NCBI GenBank assembly: GCA_019828595.1
Contig: JAHQRK010000018.1
Location: 62,001 to 126,000 of the forward strand
DNA length: 64,000 bases
Direction: 5' to 3'
DNA from: Aphanomyces cochlioides
Taxonomy: Eukaryota > Oomycota > Saprolegniomycetes > Saprolegniales > Verrucalvaceae
The notes under the pieces: model-generated
Databases searched by the model: none
Told to the model about the DNA's origin: nothing
What the model saw: only the letters and a program-made list of their open reading frames with translations
Part shown: piece after piece, positions 20,889 to 33,900 of the stretch
Position numbering within the stretch: the first letter of the stretch is position 1
Layout of the letters: the number at the start of each line of letters is the position of its first letter
Made by a program: the position numbers and the translations under genes

Positions 20889-23690
20889 AACTAGGCATTT
20901 CCGTGAATAATGAATTGGCGAAAAATCTCAGACGTCGTTGTCCTTCCTCAGAACGTGGCTCAGCATCAAAATTATCCACAGTCAATAATTGAAAGGCTCT
21001 TGAAACAATATCCGTCACCCGTTATTCACGAGACCACGAAGCTCTTGCCAGCGTAGGTTTGGGCGTCGGAAGAAAAAAAGAATGAGTCTTGCTTCAGAGA
21101 TGACTCCGTTAAGACATTTACAAATTCTTCTTGTGTTGACAACAGCTTCTTCAGCGAATTTTTCACCAGTTCGATACAGCGTACAAAGATCTCTGGAACT
21201 TGATTTTTGTTTCATTCGAAGACAGCGGGACTTCCAGAATTGACTTCATGAGATGTGTGCATTGACTACGCAGGTGGTGCAAATTCCTGAAGTTCAGTGC
21301 CTTCAAAATTTGATTCTGTATCGCCATTTCTTCGAACGAGAAGCACTGTTCCATTTCGGGGTTTATTGCTTGGGAAGAAAACTTATATGAGCCTACAACA
21401 GACTGAACTCGTAAGTGGTCCTTACGAAGAAGTTCGGTCATTGCCATCTCAAACTTTGCAGTACTTTGGTCTTTCTTTTTGTCAGATGTCAGTTTTTATA
21501 AATCAAATAACATTCCGAAACAATTTCACTCACTCGTCCAGCTTCTAGCAGTCAAAAACACTGCTTGATACAATCGTCTATCTTGAGTTTCAATTGCATC
21601 GGTCAATCAGCTTAAAAACACTTATTCTCGATTGCTGATCACGTCTTCATCACGCCTCATTGCGAGAAATCTAGTTCATGCCACGGCAAATGTTCAAATT
21701 CGGCTCCAGTTAGGGGTGAAACACCGAGAGTATGTCTGTTGCGTTATCCGTGCTTTGTTTCTCAGGTTCGAGCTCCCCAATGGGAGTAGTGAATTCTTGA
21801 TAATTATCATTCACTTGACTGAGAGTTCCCTGAAGAAACGTACTATATACTTGAGTTTTAACAACAAGAGGTTTGTCACCCGGTGAATATTCAATGGTTT
21901 GAAAAATTCTTTCAGGCGTTGTACTTCGAACTTCATCATTTTCTTCTTATTCTCATCGGTGTCTTTCAGGTTGGACAAAACTCTCTTGTTGAATGCTCTT
22001 GGAATTTTCTTGAACTTTGAACGAAGAACACGAAAAGAGCTTAACTCTCCAATGCCTAATGAAAATCCTTTCATCGATCCAAAGACTACAGACAGAATTG
22101 CATAAATATTTGGGCGTCATAATGAAATACAATAATGGCTGGGGCCAACAAGAATAATGTTGTCAAATGAAAACTGTATCATAAAATGAGAAACTTTCAG
22201 GTACTCTGTAGGATCAGACAACCAAATAAATATCGTCGTTTCGACAAGACTTTTGATTATAAATTGGTAATCAAATATCAGCTTGGAAAGAAAGTGAAGT
22301 AGCCAAAGCAAGTGTATCGGCAATATCAGATAATGGGACGGGCAGAGAGCGTCCGACGAAGCCAACACCGCAACAGGAGAAAAGGCGATTTTGAACTTAA
22401 ATTAGAATTAGAATTCCAACAAATGCCACACCGGCAAGGAAGATGAGTGGGCCATAGTCTGGTCGAGAGAAATCAAGAAAAGAGCTCAATAATTTTGGTA
22501 ACGATTGCATCAAATAAAACAACTCTAGCCGACAAGCTTCGCAATTCAAATTCCCATTTTCAGGAGAGTTGATAGCATTCAGGGCGGCTGCCTTCCATTC
22601 TGGCATGCACGTTGATTGATCATATTTAATTGGCATACGCGTTTCCCCCCCGCTATCGTCTGTAAGAATATACGTTGCTGTACCTTTTTGACCAAAGCAT
22701 TCTTCGATAAGTTCAAGATAGCAGGAGAATCTCCCAGAGAGTAGCTCGATGTAGTTTGTGAACGGGACGTCTTTCAGTAAGCCTGTGAAATCATCTGGAG
22801 GATAATGGAATGTTGTAGCTTTGTCAAACATTTGGACTCCAAGGCATGACACCATTTTAGCATAATTGCATGTGCCATTAACGAAGCCATCATTTGAACC
22901 TGGAATGAAGCCAGATGGAACATATTCCGGATTAAGATTGTAGTAGAACTTTGAAAAAAACTCTTACTTCCAAGATCAGATCCGTACATGATTATGCTAT
23001 CTGGGCAAATCAAATCCATATTTATTGCAAACGCAATAGTTGCTAACATGAGGAGCCAGCTTCGAGTTTCATTTCATAAAACGTTTTCTTCGCTACCTTT
23101 GGAGAACCATTCTTGTTCGCGCTTGCGGAAGCGGTTGCTATTGTTTTTTCATTGTACTTGAGGCACTTTTTTGCCCAGAAGAACTCGTTGAAATCGTCGT
23201 AGTTGCACATCTGAGGCACTCTGGTGCCCATTGGAGTTTTCTTGTCGTTGTCTTTCTTCACCTCATTGTAAATGGTCCGAATGATATCCGCCAAATATGA
23301 AACTGGCACATTGGAATTGTCCAGTTTTACTTGTGGAGCCAAACTTTGAAAAATGAAGCAAATCAATTCAGTTGTTTGGCGGAAATTACCCGCTTCATCC
23401 CATACACGAAAGAACAAAACGAGATCTGCTAAAGGCTTTTTGAGAAAGTTTGCTGTTTGGGATAAATATTTGCACCACTTCACGTAATTGCCCAGTAAGC
23501 GTTCGTGAATTTTTGCGATAGCTTTACTCAGCAGCTCGGAGTCACTTGATTCAGATGCCTGGACATCTTTCAAAGTCGAAGTATCCTCACACTCTTTAAG
23601 TTGATCAATAGTAATGTTAGATGCTCTCGTGAACAATTCACACAACTTTCTTGGAACCCAAAGGAATTTTTCATCGTTTCAAAAATGCTG
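20889..23690 (-). pseudogene. 1,3-beta-glucan synthase relic (FKS1 domain and first membrane part)
   Basis: In gene order on the minus strand: SFGFQES and NYVKWCKYLSQT; FRVWDEAGNFRQTTELICFI and TPMGTRVPQMCNYDDFNEFF (FKS1 domain, 23043-23645; cf. WGEAANLRFMPECLCYI and NYDDLNEYFW); ETRSWLLMLATIAF; a long extracellular-type insert ending in a membrane segment (22397-22855); VGRSLPVPLSD and SKLIFDYQFIIKSLVET (about 22270-22380); GELSSFRVLRSKFKKIPRAFN (22010-22060); and VTDIVSRAFQLL and RFFANSLFTEMP (to about 20890), the hallmark entering the catalytic domain. Several frames are required and the catalytic domain is missing apart from the 20095-20268 scrap. The intact enzyme would make cell-wall callose-type glucan at the plasma membrane. 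Confidence 0.82.
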
Positions 23691-23713
23691 CCATCCGAGG
23701 GTGACCTACCAAT

Positions 23714-23977
23714 TCACAAATCAATCACCTGAGATATAAGCGTTACGTACGAAGAGAACATTTCTGAAGTGCTTTGATACCGTTCAGGAAGATTGTCAAT
23801 GTCCACAATGTTAGATTTTGTAGATGCCTTTGACAATGGAGCTCCAGCAGACACAACTTTGCTTCGTTGTGCATTGATCATAGTAACGCAACGAGACATT
23901 TTACTACTTAGGCGCTTGGTAGTCTCTTCTTCCTTAGCCGAGGCGTACTTGATCGTTAAGGCTCTCCATGATGTCAA
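23714..23977 (-). CDS. ORF fragment upstream of the glucan synthase relic
   Basis: 87 aa (AKEEETTKRLSSKMSRCVTM, NLPERYQSTSEMFSSYVTLI). It ends next to a possible splice donor (cag/gtgatt) just upstream of the glucan synthase reading and may be an earlier exon of it. I cannot match it to the family. Confidence 0.3.
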   Translation of the reverse strand: MTSWRALTIKYASAKEEETTKRLSSKMSRCVTMINAQRSKVVSAGAPLSKASTKSNIVDIDNLPERYQSTSEMFSSYVTLISQVIDL

Positions 23978-24037
23978 TTACCAGAGAACGCAGCCTCTGC
24001 TCCTAAAATTTGCACACAAACTTACGCTCACTCTCGG

Positions 24038-24310
24038 TTGTACATTCCAAAATGTTTGGCGAGTGCATCCAAATCAAAAGATTCAAGCGGTTGGAAAGGT
24101 CAAATGGAGTTCGATCTTTACGATGGAATAGCGCAGCGGGCATCACCATCTTGTGCACAAACAAAAGTGCACTATCTCAAGATGCTTCATTTGTTCTCAC
24201 AAGCCCAATATATTGAACGCCAGCGAGTCAAATTGTTGGACAGCGTCATCGACTTTGGAACAACTCTCACGTGGACTCGACATTTCCATAAGGAGCTAAA
24301 AGCTTCATGA
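24038..24310 (+). CDS. Unknown 68-90 aa ORF, repeated at 3.1 kb
   Basis: The reading MEFDLYDGIAQRA, then HYLKMLHLFSQAQYIERQRV and DFGTTLTWTRHFHKELKAS with a stop, has amphipathic helical character. It has a related, broken copy at 3095-3235. The product is unknown and it may itself be a gene fragment. Confidence 0.35.
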   Translation: MYIPKCLASASKSKDSSGWKGQMEFDLYDGIAQRASPSCAQTKVHYLKMLHLFSQAQYIERQRVKLLDSVIDFGTTLTWTRHFHKELKAS

Positions 24311-24553
24311 AATCAAGCCGAGACGAAAGGTTACATCGATCCCAGAATCTGCAAACCATTTGTGCTTGGCAATACCTACACAACCCCGCAGAAAATGGGG
24401 CAGTGATTTCGATAGAGAAGTCGATCGGCAATGTTTTGAGCTTATCAATAATGCATTCGAGTCCTTTGTTCTAGTAGCATGCTTGTGAATCCATTCTTCA
24501 CTTTGTCTATCAATCAGTTCATAGTCAATGAACTTTCTGTGAGAGTATATCAA
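24305..24553 (-). CDS. Unknown 82-aa ORF upstream of RPB1
   Basis: Reads IYSHRKFIDYELIDRQSEEW, then HKWFADSGIDVTFRLGLIS. It is divergent from RPB1 with about 150 bp between them. No family recognised; it could be a 3-prime exon of something lost. Confidence 0.25.
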   Translation of the reverse strand: MIYSHRKFIDYELIDRQSEEWIHKHATRTKDSNALLISSKHCRSTSLSKSLPHFLRGCVGIAKHKWFADSGIDVTFRLGLIS

Positions 24554-24651
24554 ATTATAGAGGTTTTCGCCAACGACGCTTGAGAGATTACCTGTTATAA
24601 TACGTATTAAGTGTTAAAGGTCCTCCACGAAAGCTGTGGTTTCCATTCTCT

Positions 24652-24667
24652 CTCCATTGTGCAAATT
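24652..24667 (+). promoter_or_regulatory. Possible oomycete initiator-like element of RPB1
   Basis: ctccattgtgcaaatt lies 33 bp before the RPB1 start codon and resembles the oomycete initiator plus flanking region (TCATTYYNCAWTTT). It is not an exact match. Confidence 0.3.
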
Positions 24668-24700
24668 GCCTTGTCAAGCCCAGGCTAGGGTTTGTTCATC

Positions 24701-27700
24701 ATGAGCACAACTCAGTTCTCGTACTCGTCGGCTCGTTTGCGCAGGGTGGAATACCTCCAATTCGGTGTTTTCTCCCCTGATGAAGTGCGTCAAATGAGTG
24801 TGACGAAGCAGATCAAGGTGAATGATCGCATCATTCCAGACGGGATCACGCGTCCTGAAACGTTTATCAATGGCCAACCTGTGATCGGCGGGATTGGGGA
24901 CCCCCGTATGGGAACTTGCGACTTTCGAGCTCGCTGTAAAACATGCGACTGCACATACAGTGGAAGCGGCGCCAAAGTAAACGACTGTCCTGGCCATTTT
25001 GGCCACATTGAACTTGCTCGACCCATGTTCCACGTCGGTTTTATCAAAGTATGCAAGCAAATCCTGAGCTGCATTTGTTTCCACTGTTCGAAAGTTCTTA
25101 GCGACGATCGCGATCATCGTTTCCGTGCCGCTATGCGCCAAAAGAACGGTCAGCGACGATTGAAAATGGTGTATGAAATCTGCAAGAACAAGAGCATGTG
25201 TGAGTACGGTGAAGAAGCAGACATGGAGAAAATGCGTGAAGACTTGAACATTGGTTTGCAGGGTGGTCTTTCAAATGAAAATGCTCCGAAAGAAGGTGGT
25301 CATGGAGGTTGCGGTAAGCTGCAGCCCAAGTACCGTCAAGTTGGCATCAGCTTGCAAGTCGAATTTCCCGAATCAATGGAAGATGTTCCAGGCTCTGGTG
25401 ATCGTAAACAAAATCTGCCCGCGAACAAAGTCTTGTCTATTTTCAAGAACATCAGTGACGCAGACTGTATTGCTCTGGGATTCAATCCTCGTTGGGCTCG
25501 TCCAGATTGGCTTATTCTTACGTTAATTCCAGTTCCCCCGCCTCACGTTCGACCATCCGTGGCTATTGATGGAGCGGCTCGCGGGGAAGATGACTTGACG
25601 CACAATTTGGCATCTATTGTAAAGGCTAACTTGGCATTGTTGAATTGCGTCAAGAAAGGCGAACCATCACATATCATTTCTCAATTCGAGCAGCTGCTCC
25701 AGTTCAACTTGAGTACGTTCGTTAACAATGAGCAACCTGGTCTCCCGCAAGCTCAACAGAAGAGTGGGAAACCGCTGAAGACCATGCGACAGAGATTGCG
25801 CGGCAAAGAAGGTCGTATACGTGGTAATCTGATGGGTAAACGTGTCGATTTTTCCGCACGTACGGTCATCACTGCCGATCCTAACTTAGCCGTCGATCAA
25901 GTCGGTGTTCCTCGGAGTATCGCAATGAATTTGACTGTTCCCGAACGAGTTACACCTTTCAATATGGCACTGATGCACGAGTTAATTAGCAGAGGCCCAC
26001 TTGAGCATCCTGGTGCCAAATACATCATTCGCGAAGACGGAAATCGCATTGACTTGCGGTATATCAAGAGCAAGTCCGACCTGGCCTTGAAATGTGGCTG
26101 GATTGTTGAGCGTCATTTACGTGATGATGACTATGTGCTCTTCAATCGACAGCCGAGTTTGCACAAAATGAGTATCATGGCTCATCGCGTCAAAGTCTTG
26201 GATTGGTCAACTTTCCGACTGAATATTTCTGTCACACTTCCTTACAATGCCGATTTTGATGGGGATGAAATGAATCTTCACGTTCCTCAATCGATGACCG
26301 CTCGTGCTGAAGCTCAAGAATTGATGATAGTGCACAAGAATATCATTACACCTCAGCGAAATGCTCCTGTGTTGGGTATTGTGCAAGACAGTTTGTTGGG
26401 TGTTCAAAAATTCACAAAGCGTAACATTTTCATCGAGAAAGATTTGATGATGAACATGTTGATGTGGGTATATACATGGGATGGGAAAGTGCCGACTCCT
26501 GCCATTTTGCTTCCAGATAAGACTCAGGTACAGCAATATTTCTGGCTAGTTTTGATTGTCATTCATGTAGGCCGGAAAATATCGACCAATATGGACTGGC
26601 AAGCAAATCATGTCGACCATCATGCCAAATATCAACTTCGTGGGCTATTGCTCGACTCACGAAAAAGATCCAAATAAAAAGGATTGCGACGAGCCTTTCC
26701 GCCGTAAAATGAGCCCTCGTGATACCCATGTCATCGTTCAAAATGGTGAACTTTTGGCGGGTATTATTGATAAGAAGACAATTGGTGCTGGTGCAGGCGG
26801 TTTGATTCACAATACTGTCCTGGAACTTGGAAATGATGAGGCAAAGCGGTTCTTGGGTTAGTGAAACCGGTTTTTGAGCATGCTAAAATGCATTTTTAGG
26901 TGCAACTCAATACTTGGTAAACTGTTGGTTGGTATGGCACAGTTTTACAGTCGGTATTTCTGACACTATTGCCGACGTAAAAACTCTCAAGAGTATCGTC
27001 GACATTATTACGAACGCAAAAATCCAAGTGCAAGATTTGGTTGTCACTGGTCAAAAAGGCAAATTGGAGCTTCAGCCTGGACGTACCATGATTCAAACTT
27101 TTGAACAATTCGTTAACAAAGTCCTCAACTCTGCACGTGATCAGTCGGGTCGTGAGGCCCAAGTACGATGATCCCAAACAATTCCATTGACAACTCATTT
27201 TAGGGCAGTTTGGATGAGACGAATAACATTAAAGCTACTGTGACATCTGGTTCGAAGGGTTCGTACCTAAACATTTCTCAAATTATTGCTTGTGTCGGTC
27301 AACAAAACGTCGAAGGCAAACGTATTCCTTACGGTTTTCACCACCGAACACTGCCGCATTATGGTAAAGATGACTTGGGCCCCGAATCCCGAGGTTTCGT
27401 GGAAAACTCGTACATGAAGGGTTTGACGCCACAAGAGTTCTTCTTTCATGCTATGGGTGGTCGTGAAGGTCTTATCGATACTGCCGTCAAAACGGCAGAA
27501 ACTGGGTAGGCATCGCACTCACTTGGCCAATCTGACATGGGTGTTCTATGTAGGTACATTCAACGTCGTTTGGTGAAGGCCATGGAAAGTGTAATGGCTC
27601 GTTATGATGGCACTGTTCGTAACAGCAACGGAGAAATTATTCAATTTCTTTATGGTGAAGATGGCATGGATGCAGTGTGGGTTGAAAAACAAAACTTTGA

Positions 27701-30535
27701 TGGACACACGTTGAACCGTGCTAAATTTGAAGCCAAATTCAAGATAGACCCGTACGACGATGCCTTGGGTACTGTGCCTCACTGCCCTGATGAGTTGTAC
27801 ATGGATCCTCAAATTATTCAAGATATTCAAACTAATCCAGTCACACAACAGTTGCTCCGCGAAGAATATTTACAACTGCAAAAAGATCGCTTGAATTTGC
27901 GTGTCATTTTGGCATCTCGAGGTCAAGGTCAAGAAAGTGACCATGCAGCGCAAGTTCCTGTCAATGTCAAGCGATTGATTCAAAATGCGCAACAACTATT
28001 TTCGATTTCTTTGCTGCACCCAACGACATTGCATCCAGAGCATGTGATCAATGGAGTGCGAGAGTTATGTGGTGATATTATTGTGGTCAAAGGTGATGAT
28101 CACTTGTCCGTGGAAGCCCAAGAAAACGCAACTTTACTGTTTCAGATTTTGTTGCGTTCAACACTGGCAGTGAAGCGAGTGCTTCTGGAGTACCGTTTGA
28201 ATAACTCCGCTTTCGAATGGTATGTGAATTGTTTTCCAGTGTAAACATGAATCGTTTTGTAGGCTTCTTGGTGAAATCAAGTCGAAGTTCTTGGCCTCTC
28301 TTGTCTCGGCAGGTGAAATGGCAGGCGTCGTGGCAGCACAAAGTATTGGTGAACCGGCTACCCAGATGACTTTGAATACTTTTCACTATGCTGGTGTGTC
28401 TGCTAAGAACGTAACCCTTGGTGTGCCGCGTCTGAAAGAAATTATCAATATCGCTAAAGATGTGAAGACGCCGTCGATCCAAATTTATTTGACGCCAGAT
28501 TGTGCTCATGACGCTGAGCGTGCTAAAAACATTCAGTCGATGTTGGAGTACACAACTTTGATGGACGTCACGGCTAATACAGCGATTTACTACGACCCTG
28601 ATCCAACCTCGACAGTTGTTGAAGAAGACGTGGATTTTGTTGCCAGCTACTATGATGTCATTGATGAAGATACGCCTTTGGCCCGCTCTCCATGGCTTTT
28701 GCGTATTGAATTGAATCGTAAGATGATGGCCGACAAGAATCTTGAAATGAAAGAAATTGCACTGCAAATTGAACACGAATATGGCCAAGACTTGAGCTGT
28801 ATTTACACGGATGATAACGCCGACAAGTTGGTACTCCGTATTCGTATCATGAGTGATGAAGAAGAGAAGTTACAACGATCGGGCGACGCTAGCGTTGGCC
28901 AAGAAGATGATACCTTCTTGAAACGAGTAGAACACAATATGCTTACCCAAATGCGCCTGCGAGGTGTGCCAAATGTGAAGAAGGTGTTCATGCGTGAGAA
29001 TCCCCAGAATCAATGGGATGAAGAAAAGGGTTTTGTGATGGTGAAAGAATGGGTGCTTGATACTGATGGTACCAACTTGTTGGATGTCATTTGTTTTGAC
29101 TCTGTCGATGCCACACGCACCATCAGTAACGATATTGTCGAAATTATTGAAGTTTTGGGAATTGAAGCGGTATTTCATTTCTTTCGCTGTGATCACCCCA
29201 CTATTTTTTTCTGAATAGGTTCGCCGCGCCTTGCTGAACGAAATTCGATCCGTCATTTCTTTCGATGGTGCGTACGTCAACTACCGTCACTTGGCATGTC
29301 TGGCTGATGTGATGACGTTCCGTGGACACTTGATGGCTGTGACTCGTCACGGTATCAATCGTGTTGACTCTGGTCCATTGGTTCGTTGCTCCTTTGAAGA
29401 GACTGTTGAAATTTTGATGGATGCCGCAATGTTCAGTCAAGGGGATGATTTGGCTGGTGTGACCGAGAATATTATGTTGGGTCAGCTGGCCCAATTGGGA
29501 ACTGGTGTCATGGATTTGATCTTGGATGCAAAGAAATTGAGTCAAGCTATCGAGTATGACGCGTCTGAAATTGAATCCGTTATGCGCGGGTTTGCCAAGG
29601 ACTACACAACCCCAGACGTCAACACACCCATGGCTACTCCATGGGGTCAAACCCCTTTGTATGGTACTCCTGCTCCTGGAACCCCTGGCTTTGGCACTCC
29701 TGGTGGCTCTCCGCTGATGAGCCCTTCAGGTTCGTTTTCTCCTTTTGTGTCCTTTTCACCACACAATGTGCCAACCTCTCCATATTCTCAAAGCCCTGGT
29801 TACGCTCAAAGTCCTGGCTTGAACCCAACCTCCCCAATTTATTCGCCAACATCTCCTGCGTATTCACCAACTTCCCCTGCCTACAGCCCCACATCGCCTG
29901 CATACAGTCCAACTTCTCCTGCGTATTCGCCAACTTCCCCAGCCTATTCACCAACTTCCCCGGCCTATTCGCCGACATCTCCGGCTTATTCACCAACGTC
30001 CCCAGCGTATTCACCTACGTCTCCAGCCTATAGCCCCACATCCCCTGCCTACTCGCCAACTTCCCCGGCGTACAGCCCAACCTCTCCAGCATACAGTCCT
30101 ACGTCACCGGCTTATTCACCGACGTCGCCAGCTTACTCACCGACGTCGCCTGCTTATAGCCCAACGTCTCCAGCTTATTCGCCAACATCCCCTGCCTACA
30201 GTCCAACGTCGCCGGCTTACTCCCCAACGTCGCCTGCGTATTCGCCTACCTCACCAGCCTACAGCCCCACGTCGCCCGCTTACTCTCCGACTTCCCCAGC
30301 GTACAGCCCAACATCGCCAGCATACTCCCCAACTTCCCCAGCGTATTCTCCTACATCCCCTGCATACAGCCCATCATCTCCGGCTTATTCTCCGACTTCG
30401 CCCGCTTATTCGCCCACTTCACCAGCCTATAGCCCATCTTCGCCAGCGTACAGCCCTGCGTCGCCCGAGTACAATCCATCTGAAGGCTCTTACAATGGCT
30501 CTGGAAGATATAGCCCAACAAGCGAAGATCGTTAA
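24701..30535 (+). CDS. RPB1: RNA polymerase II largest subunit RPB1
   Basis: Seven exons: 24701-26527, 26571-26856, 26900-27162, 27204-27505, 27554-28219, 28263-29169, 29219-30535. All joins keep frame and all introns are GT-AG and 41-49 nt long; the product is 1855 aa. It is the catalytic subunit of nuclear Pol II. Seen: the N-terminal zinc ligands (CKTCDC, then [10 protein letters not shown]), the active-site motif [10 protein letters not shown] at about residue 516, the trigger-loop region ([20 protein letters not shown]) and a C-terminal CTD with 30 heptads. The start was taken at ATG 24701 because upstream codons are not ATG and the MSTTQ start aligns with the copy at 46503. An inverted pseudogene copy lies at 41650-46503. 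Confidence 0.98.
29840..30469 (+). repeat. CTD-coding tandem repeat, 30 heptads
   Basis: Thirty 21-bp units encode heptads with consensus YSPTSPA. Position 7 is Ala in all but the last unit (YSPASPE), and a few units have Ser at position 4 (YSPSSPA). Codon use varies from unit to unit, so the peptide is conserved while the DNA is not, consistent with selection on the protein. Ser2 and Ser5 phosphorylation sites are retained; Ser7 is absent. Confidence 0.95.
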
Positions 30536-30970
30536 GCGCTCATGCGATTGCTTTGAATGTAACATTTATATGATGCTGAATAATTTGAATTTGTTTTTCT
30601 CTAATTCGAAATTGCAGGACCTCAAGTCCTTGCCACGTTTATGTTAAAGGCGCATTTCAACTTACAACAGCAATGTGCAGAATACAGGTAATTTAGATGA
30701 CAACGACGCAAGACAGGAGATGCTTCATTGTCTCGACGGGTGCAGCAAGAGTGTCGACATCCAGTCAACTGCACGACCAGAGGAGTAGGCTTTGGATTAT
30801 CTATGCATGTCGTCCGGCCGGGCGAGAAGGACGTGACAGCCAATTACAGACGGGTGATGAGCCAATCATGACCAAATGGAACATCCTGGTGAAGTGTTCG
30901 TAGCCTCAAGCATGGGCTAAAAAAACACTGTAACGCCTCTGCTCCAAATCGGATCGGCACGTGTGGAGAA
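30536..30970. other. RPB1-to-myosin intergenic region
   Basis: 435 bp with the RPB1 3-prime end and the myosin 5-prime region. I see no further gene. Confidence 0.6.
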
Positions 30971-33900
30971 ATGCAGCGTGAACGAGCCACGTCGGCAGCT
31001 AGTACACTTGTGTGGGTTCCTCATGAAAAAGAAGTATGGAAGAAAGCGCAAATGGTCCAAAAGCTGTCCGAATTCGAAGTGGAAGTTCGCCTTGTGTCAG
31101 ACAGTGACGAATACGATCCCGAGGAAGGTGTCGTTAAGGTCTACGATGTTCGCGAAATAGCCAAGTTGGCCGGCGAAGTGTCTGCGACGGCCATGCCAAT
31201 CTGCAATACATTCAACAAACATGGCGTGGCAGACATGTGCACGCTGAACCACTTGCACGAACCTGCTGTCCTGAAGAACCTGCAACTTCGACATGCATTG
31301 TGCATGCCATACACATACACAGGCCAAATTTGTATTGCGGTGAATCCTTACATGTGGCTTGATCTATATCGCCAGGTAGAGCTTGTGGTTGCAGTGTCGT
31401 TATAAAGACTTGTAGGACTTGTACGAGAAGTACTTGGAATTACCGAGATCGGATCTACCTCCGCATCCCTTTGCATTGTCATCGAGCGCTTACATTGACA
31501 TGCAAGAACACGGGATTGAGCAGAGTATTTTAGTCAGTGGTGAATCTGGAGCAGGGAAGACAGAGACTGTCAAGATCATGATGAACCACCTGGCTTCAGT
31601 GTCTGGCGGTGGTGACAGCGGATCCCTCGTCATTGAACAAGTATTAAAATCCAATCCTCTTCTTGAAGCCTTTGGCAATGCCAAGACGAAACGCAATGAC
31701 AACAGTAGTCGATTTGGTAAATTTGCTCAATTGCAATTCAACAACGAAGGCTTGCTTGTCGGTGCGCGTTGCGAAACATATTTGCTCGAGAAGAGTCGTG
31801 TTGTGGGTCAAACCTTGGGCGAACGCAACTATCACATATTTTATCAAGTATTTTCACTGCCGCATGAAGTGAAGAAGACTTTGTTTTTGGATGGATCCGT
31901 CGGTGACTATTCTTATGTCCGTGTTGGTGAAGGGTCTAAAGTCGACAATGTGGACGATTCCGAATATCTACAAGAAACGAAGGATGCCATGGACACAATT
32001 GGAATTGACTACCGCGAACAACAGGGTATTTTCGAAGTCGTGAGTTCCATTTTGAACTTGGGCCAAGTTGAATTCAAGGCAGAATCCAGCGAAAAAAGCT
32101 CTGTGTTATCTGTGGATCGTCTCGAGTCAATTTCAAAATTGCTTCAAGTTGATTCTACTGTTCTAGCGTCAATTTTGACTAATCGCACGATGGCTGCACG
32201 TGGCGAGACTTTTACCATTCCTCTCAATGCCGATCAAGCCGCAGATTTGCGCGATGCATTTGCCAAAGGAATCTATTCACAGCTCTTTGACTGGCTGGTT
32301 ACTCGTGTGAACAATGCGATTTGCAGCACCAGGTCCGTGAAACACCACATTGGTCTTTTGGATATCTTTGGCTTTGAATCATTTGATCACAATGGATTTG
32401 AACAATTGTGCATCAACTATGCCAACGAAAAGTTACAGCAAAAGTTTAACAGCGACATTTTCAAAACAGTTCAGACTGAATACATTCAAGAAGGCATTCC
32501 TCTCGAACTTGTCTCGTTTGAAGACAATCAACCGATTCTGGACTTAGTGGAAGGCCGCATGGGATTGATTGATTTACTCAACGAAACTGGTGTTTTGGCC
32601 AAAGCAACTGACGCTGCCTTTGTGAGTAAAATCCATGAAGCATTTAGCTCACACAAAAACTATGAAAAAGTGCGCGTCAATGCCATGCAATTCAAAATCC
32701 TTCACTACGCTGGCGAAGTAACGTACAATGGTGAGCAATTCCTTGAGAAAAACAAAGACACACTGCCGCCTGAAATTCTCGAGCTCTTGTCGTCGAGTAA
32801 ATCTTCATTTATCCGCGATGTCTTTCCAGAAGCGTCCAAGGACAAGAATAAACCTGGACGTCGCCAAGGATTCTTGGTTGGTGCAACGATTGCTAATTCT
32901 TTCCGAAGACAATTGGGTGAACTCATGGAACAAATTGCCAAGACCACGACACAATATGTGCGATGCATAAAACCTAACTCCAACAAGAGTCCCAAGGAGT
33001 TTGACCGCCAAATGGTCGTAGATCAACTACGATGCGCTGGTGTCATTGCTGCCATCCGCATCAGTCGCGCTGCTTTTCCCAATCGCTTGACACTTGCTGA
33101 ATTTGCTCGCCGCTTTGACATCATTTGTCCATCAAAGTTGCGAAAAGCGGCACCCGAGGCCATGGTGCTCGGACTCTTAGAAAAACTGGGTATCACGGAG
33201 TCGTCATCACAAAATGCCAAGTTTGCCATCGGTAAAACTAAAGTGTACTTCAGCTCGGGGCTCCTGCAATACTTGGAAGAACAACGAACTGTCGTTTTGC
33301 GCAAACAAGCAATTCTTATTCAAAAGAACATGCGCGCGTTTGCCAAGAGAAAGCAATTCAAGGCCATCCAAGCTGCAACAGTTGTTGTCCAACGGTGTAC
33401 TCGAGGGTGGATGGCTCGAAGGCGTTGGATGATTGTATGCCGCGGTATGCCCAAACTGCAAGCTGCAATCCGCGGCTACATCCAACGCGGGAAATATCGT
33501 GTGTTGGTGCAAGCGAGTCGCGAAGAAAAGCGCCTTCGTATCTTAGCTGAGGCCCAGGCCAATGCACAATCCGCTGCAGAGCTGCAACAGAAATTGCAGC
33601 AAGAAATATTGCCTCCAAGATCGTCGTTGACAGTTGGCAGTCCATACTTTAATGGCGAGATTCCAGAGAGTCCCAAACGAGCTGCGCCTCCTATGACCCA
33701 AAAAATGAAAGATGACTTGGTGCACAAGCTGGACGAAGCCCAAGCCATGGCTGAGCAGGCTCGCCAAGCTGCAAAAGAAGCCATGCAACTAAATGCTGCC
33801 CTGCAAGTTGAAAACGAACAACTCAAGGCTAAGTTGGCTAAAAATGCACGCGATTATGCCGATGAAGACCTGCGTGTCGAAAATGAGCGCTTGCGATCCC

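Noticed and set aside
22397..22855. Separate viral membrane-protein gene with a C-terminal transmembrane segment
   Set aside because: It lies in order between recognisable glucan synthase segments on the same strand, so an extracellular loop of that relic is the simpler reading, though it is not proven.
29634..30033. ORFs of 126-130 aa over the CTD repeat in other frames
   Set aside because: Shadows of the 21-bp repeat; composition is fully explained by the heptad codons.
29840..30469. CRISPR-like array
   Set aside because: The regular 21-bp units are coding heptads of RPB1 without spacers.
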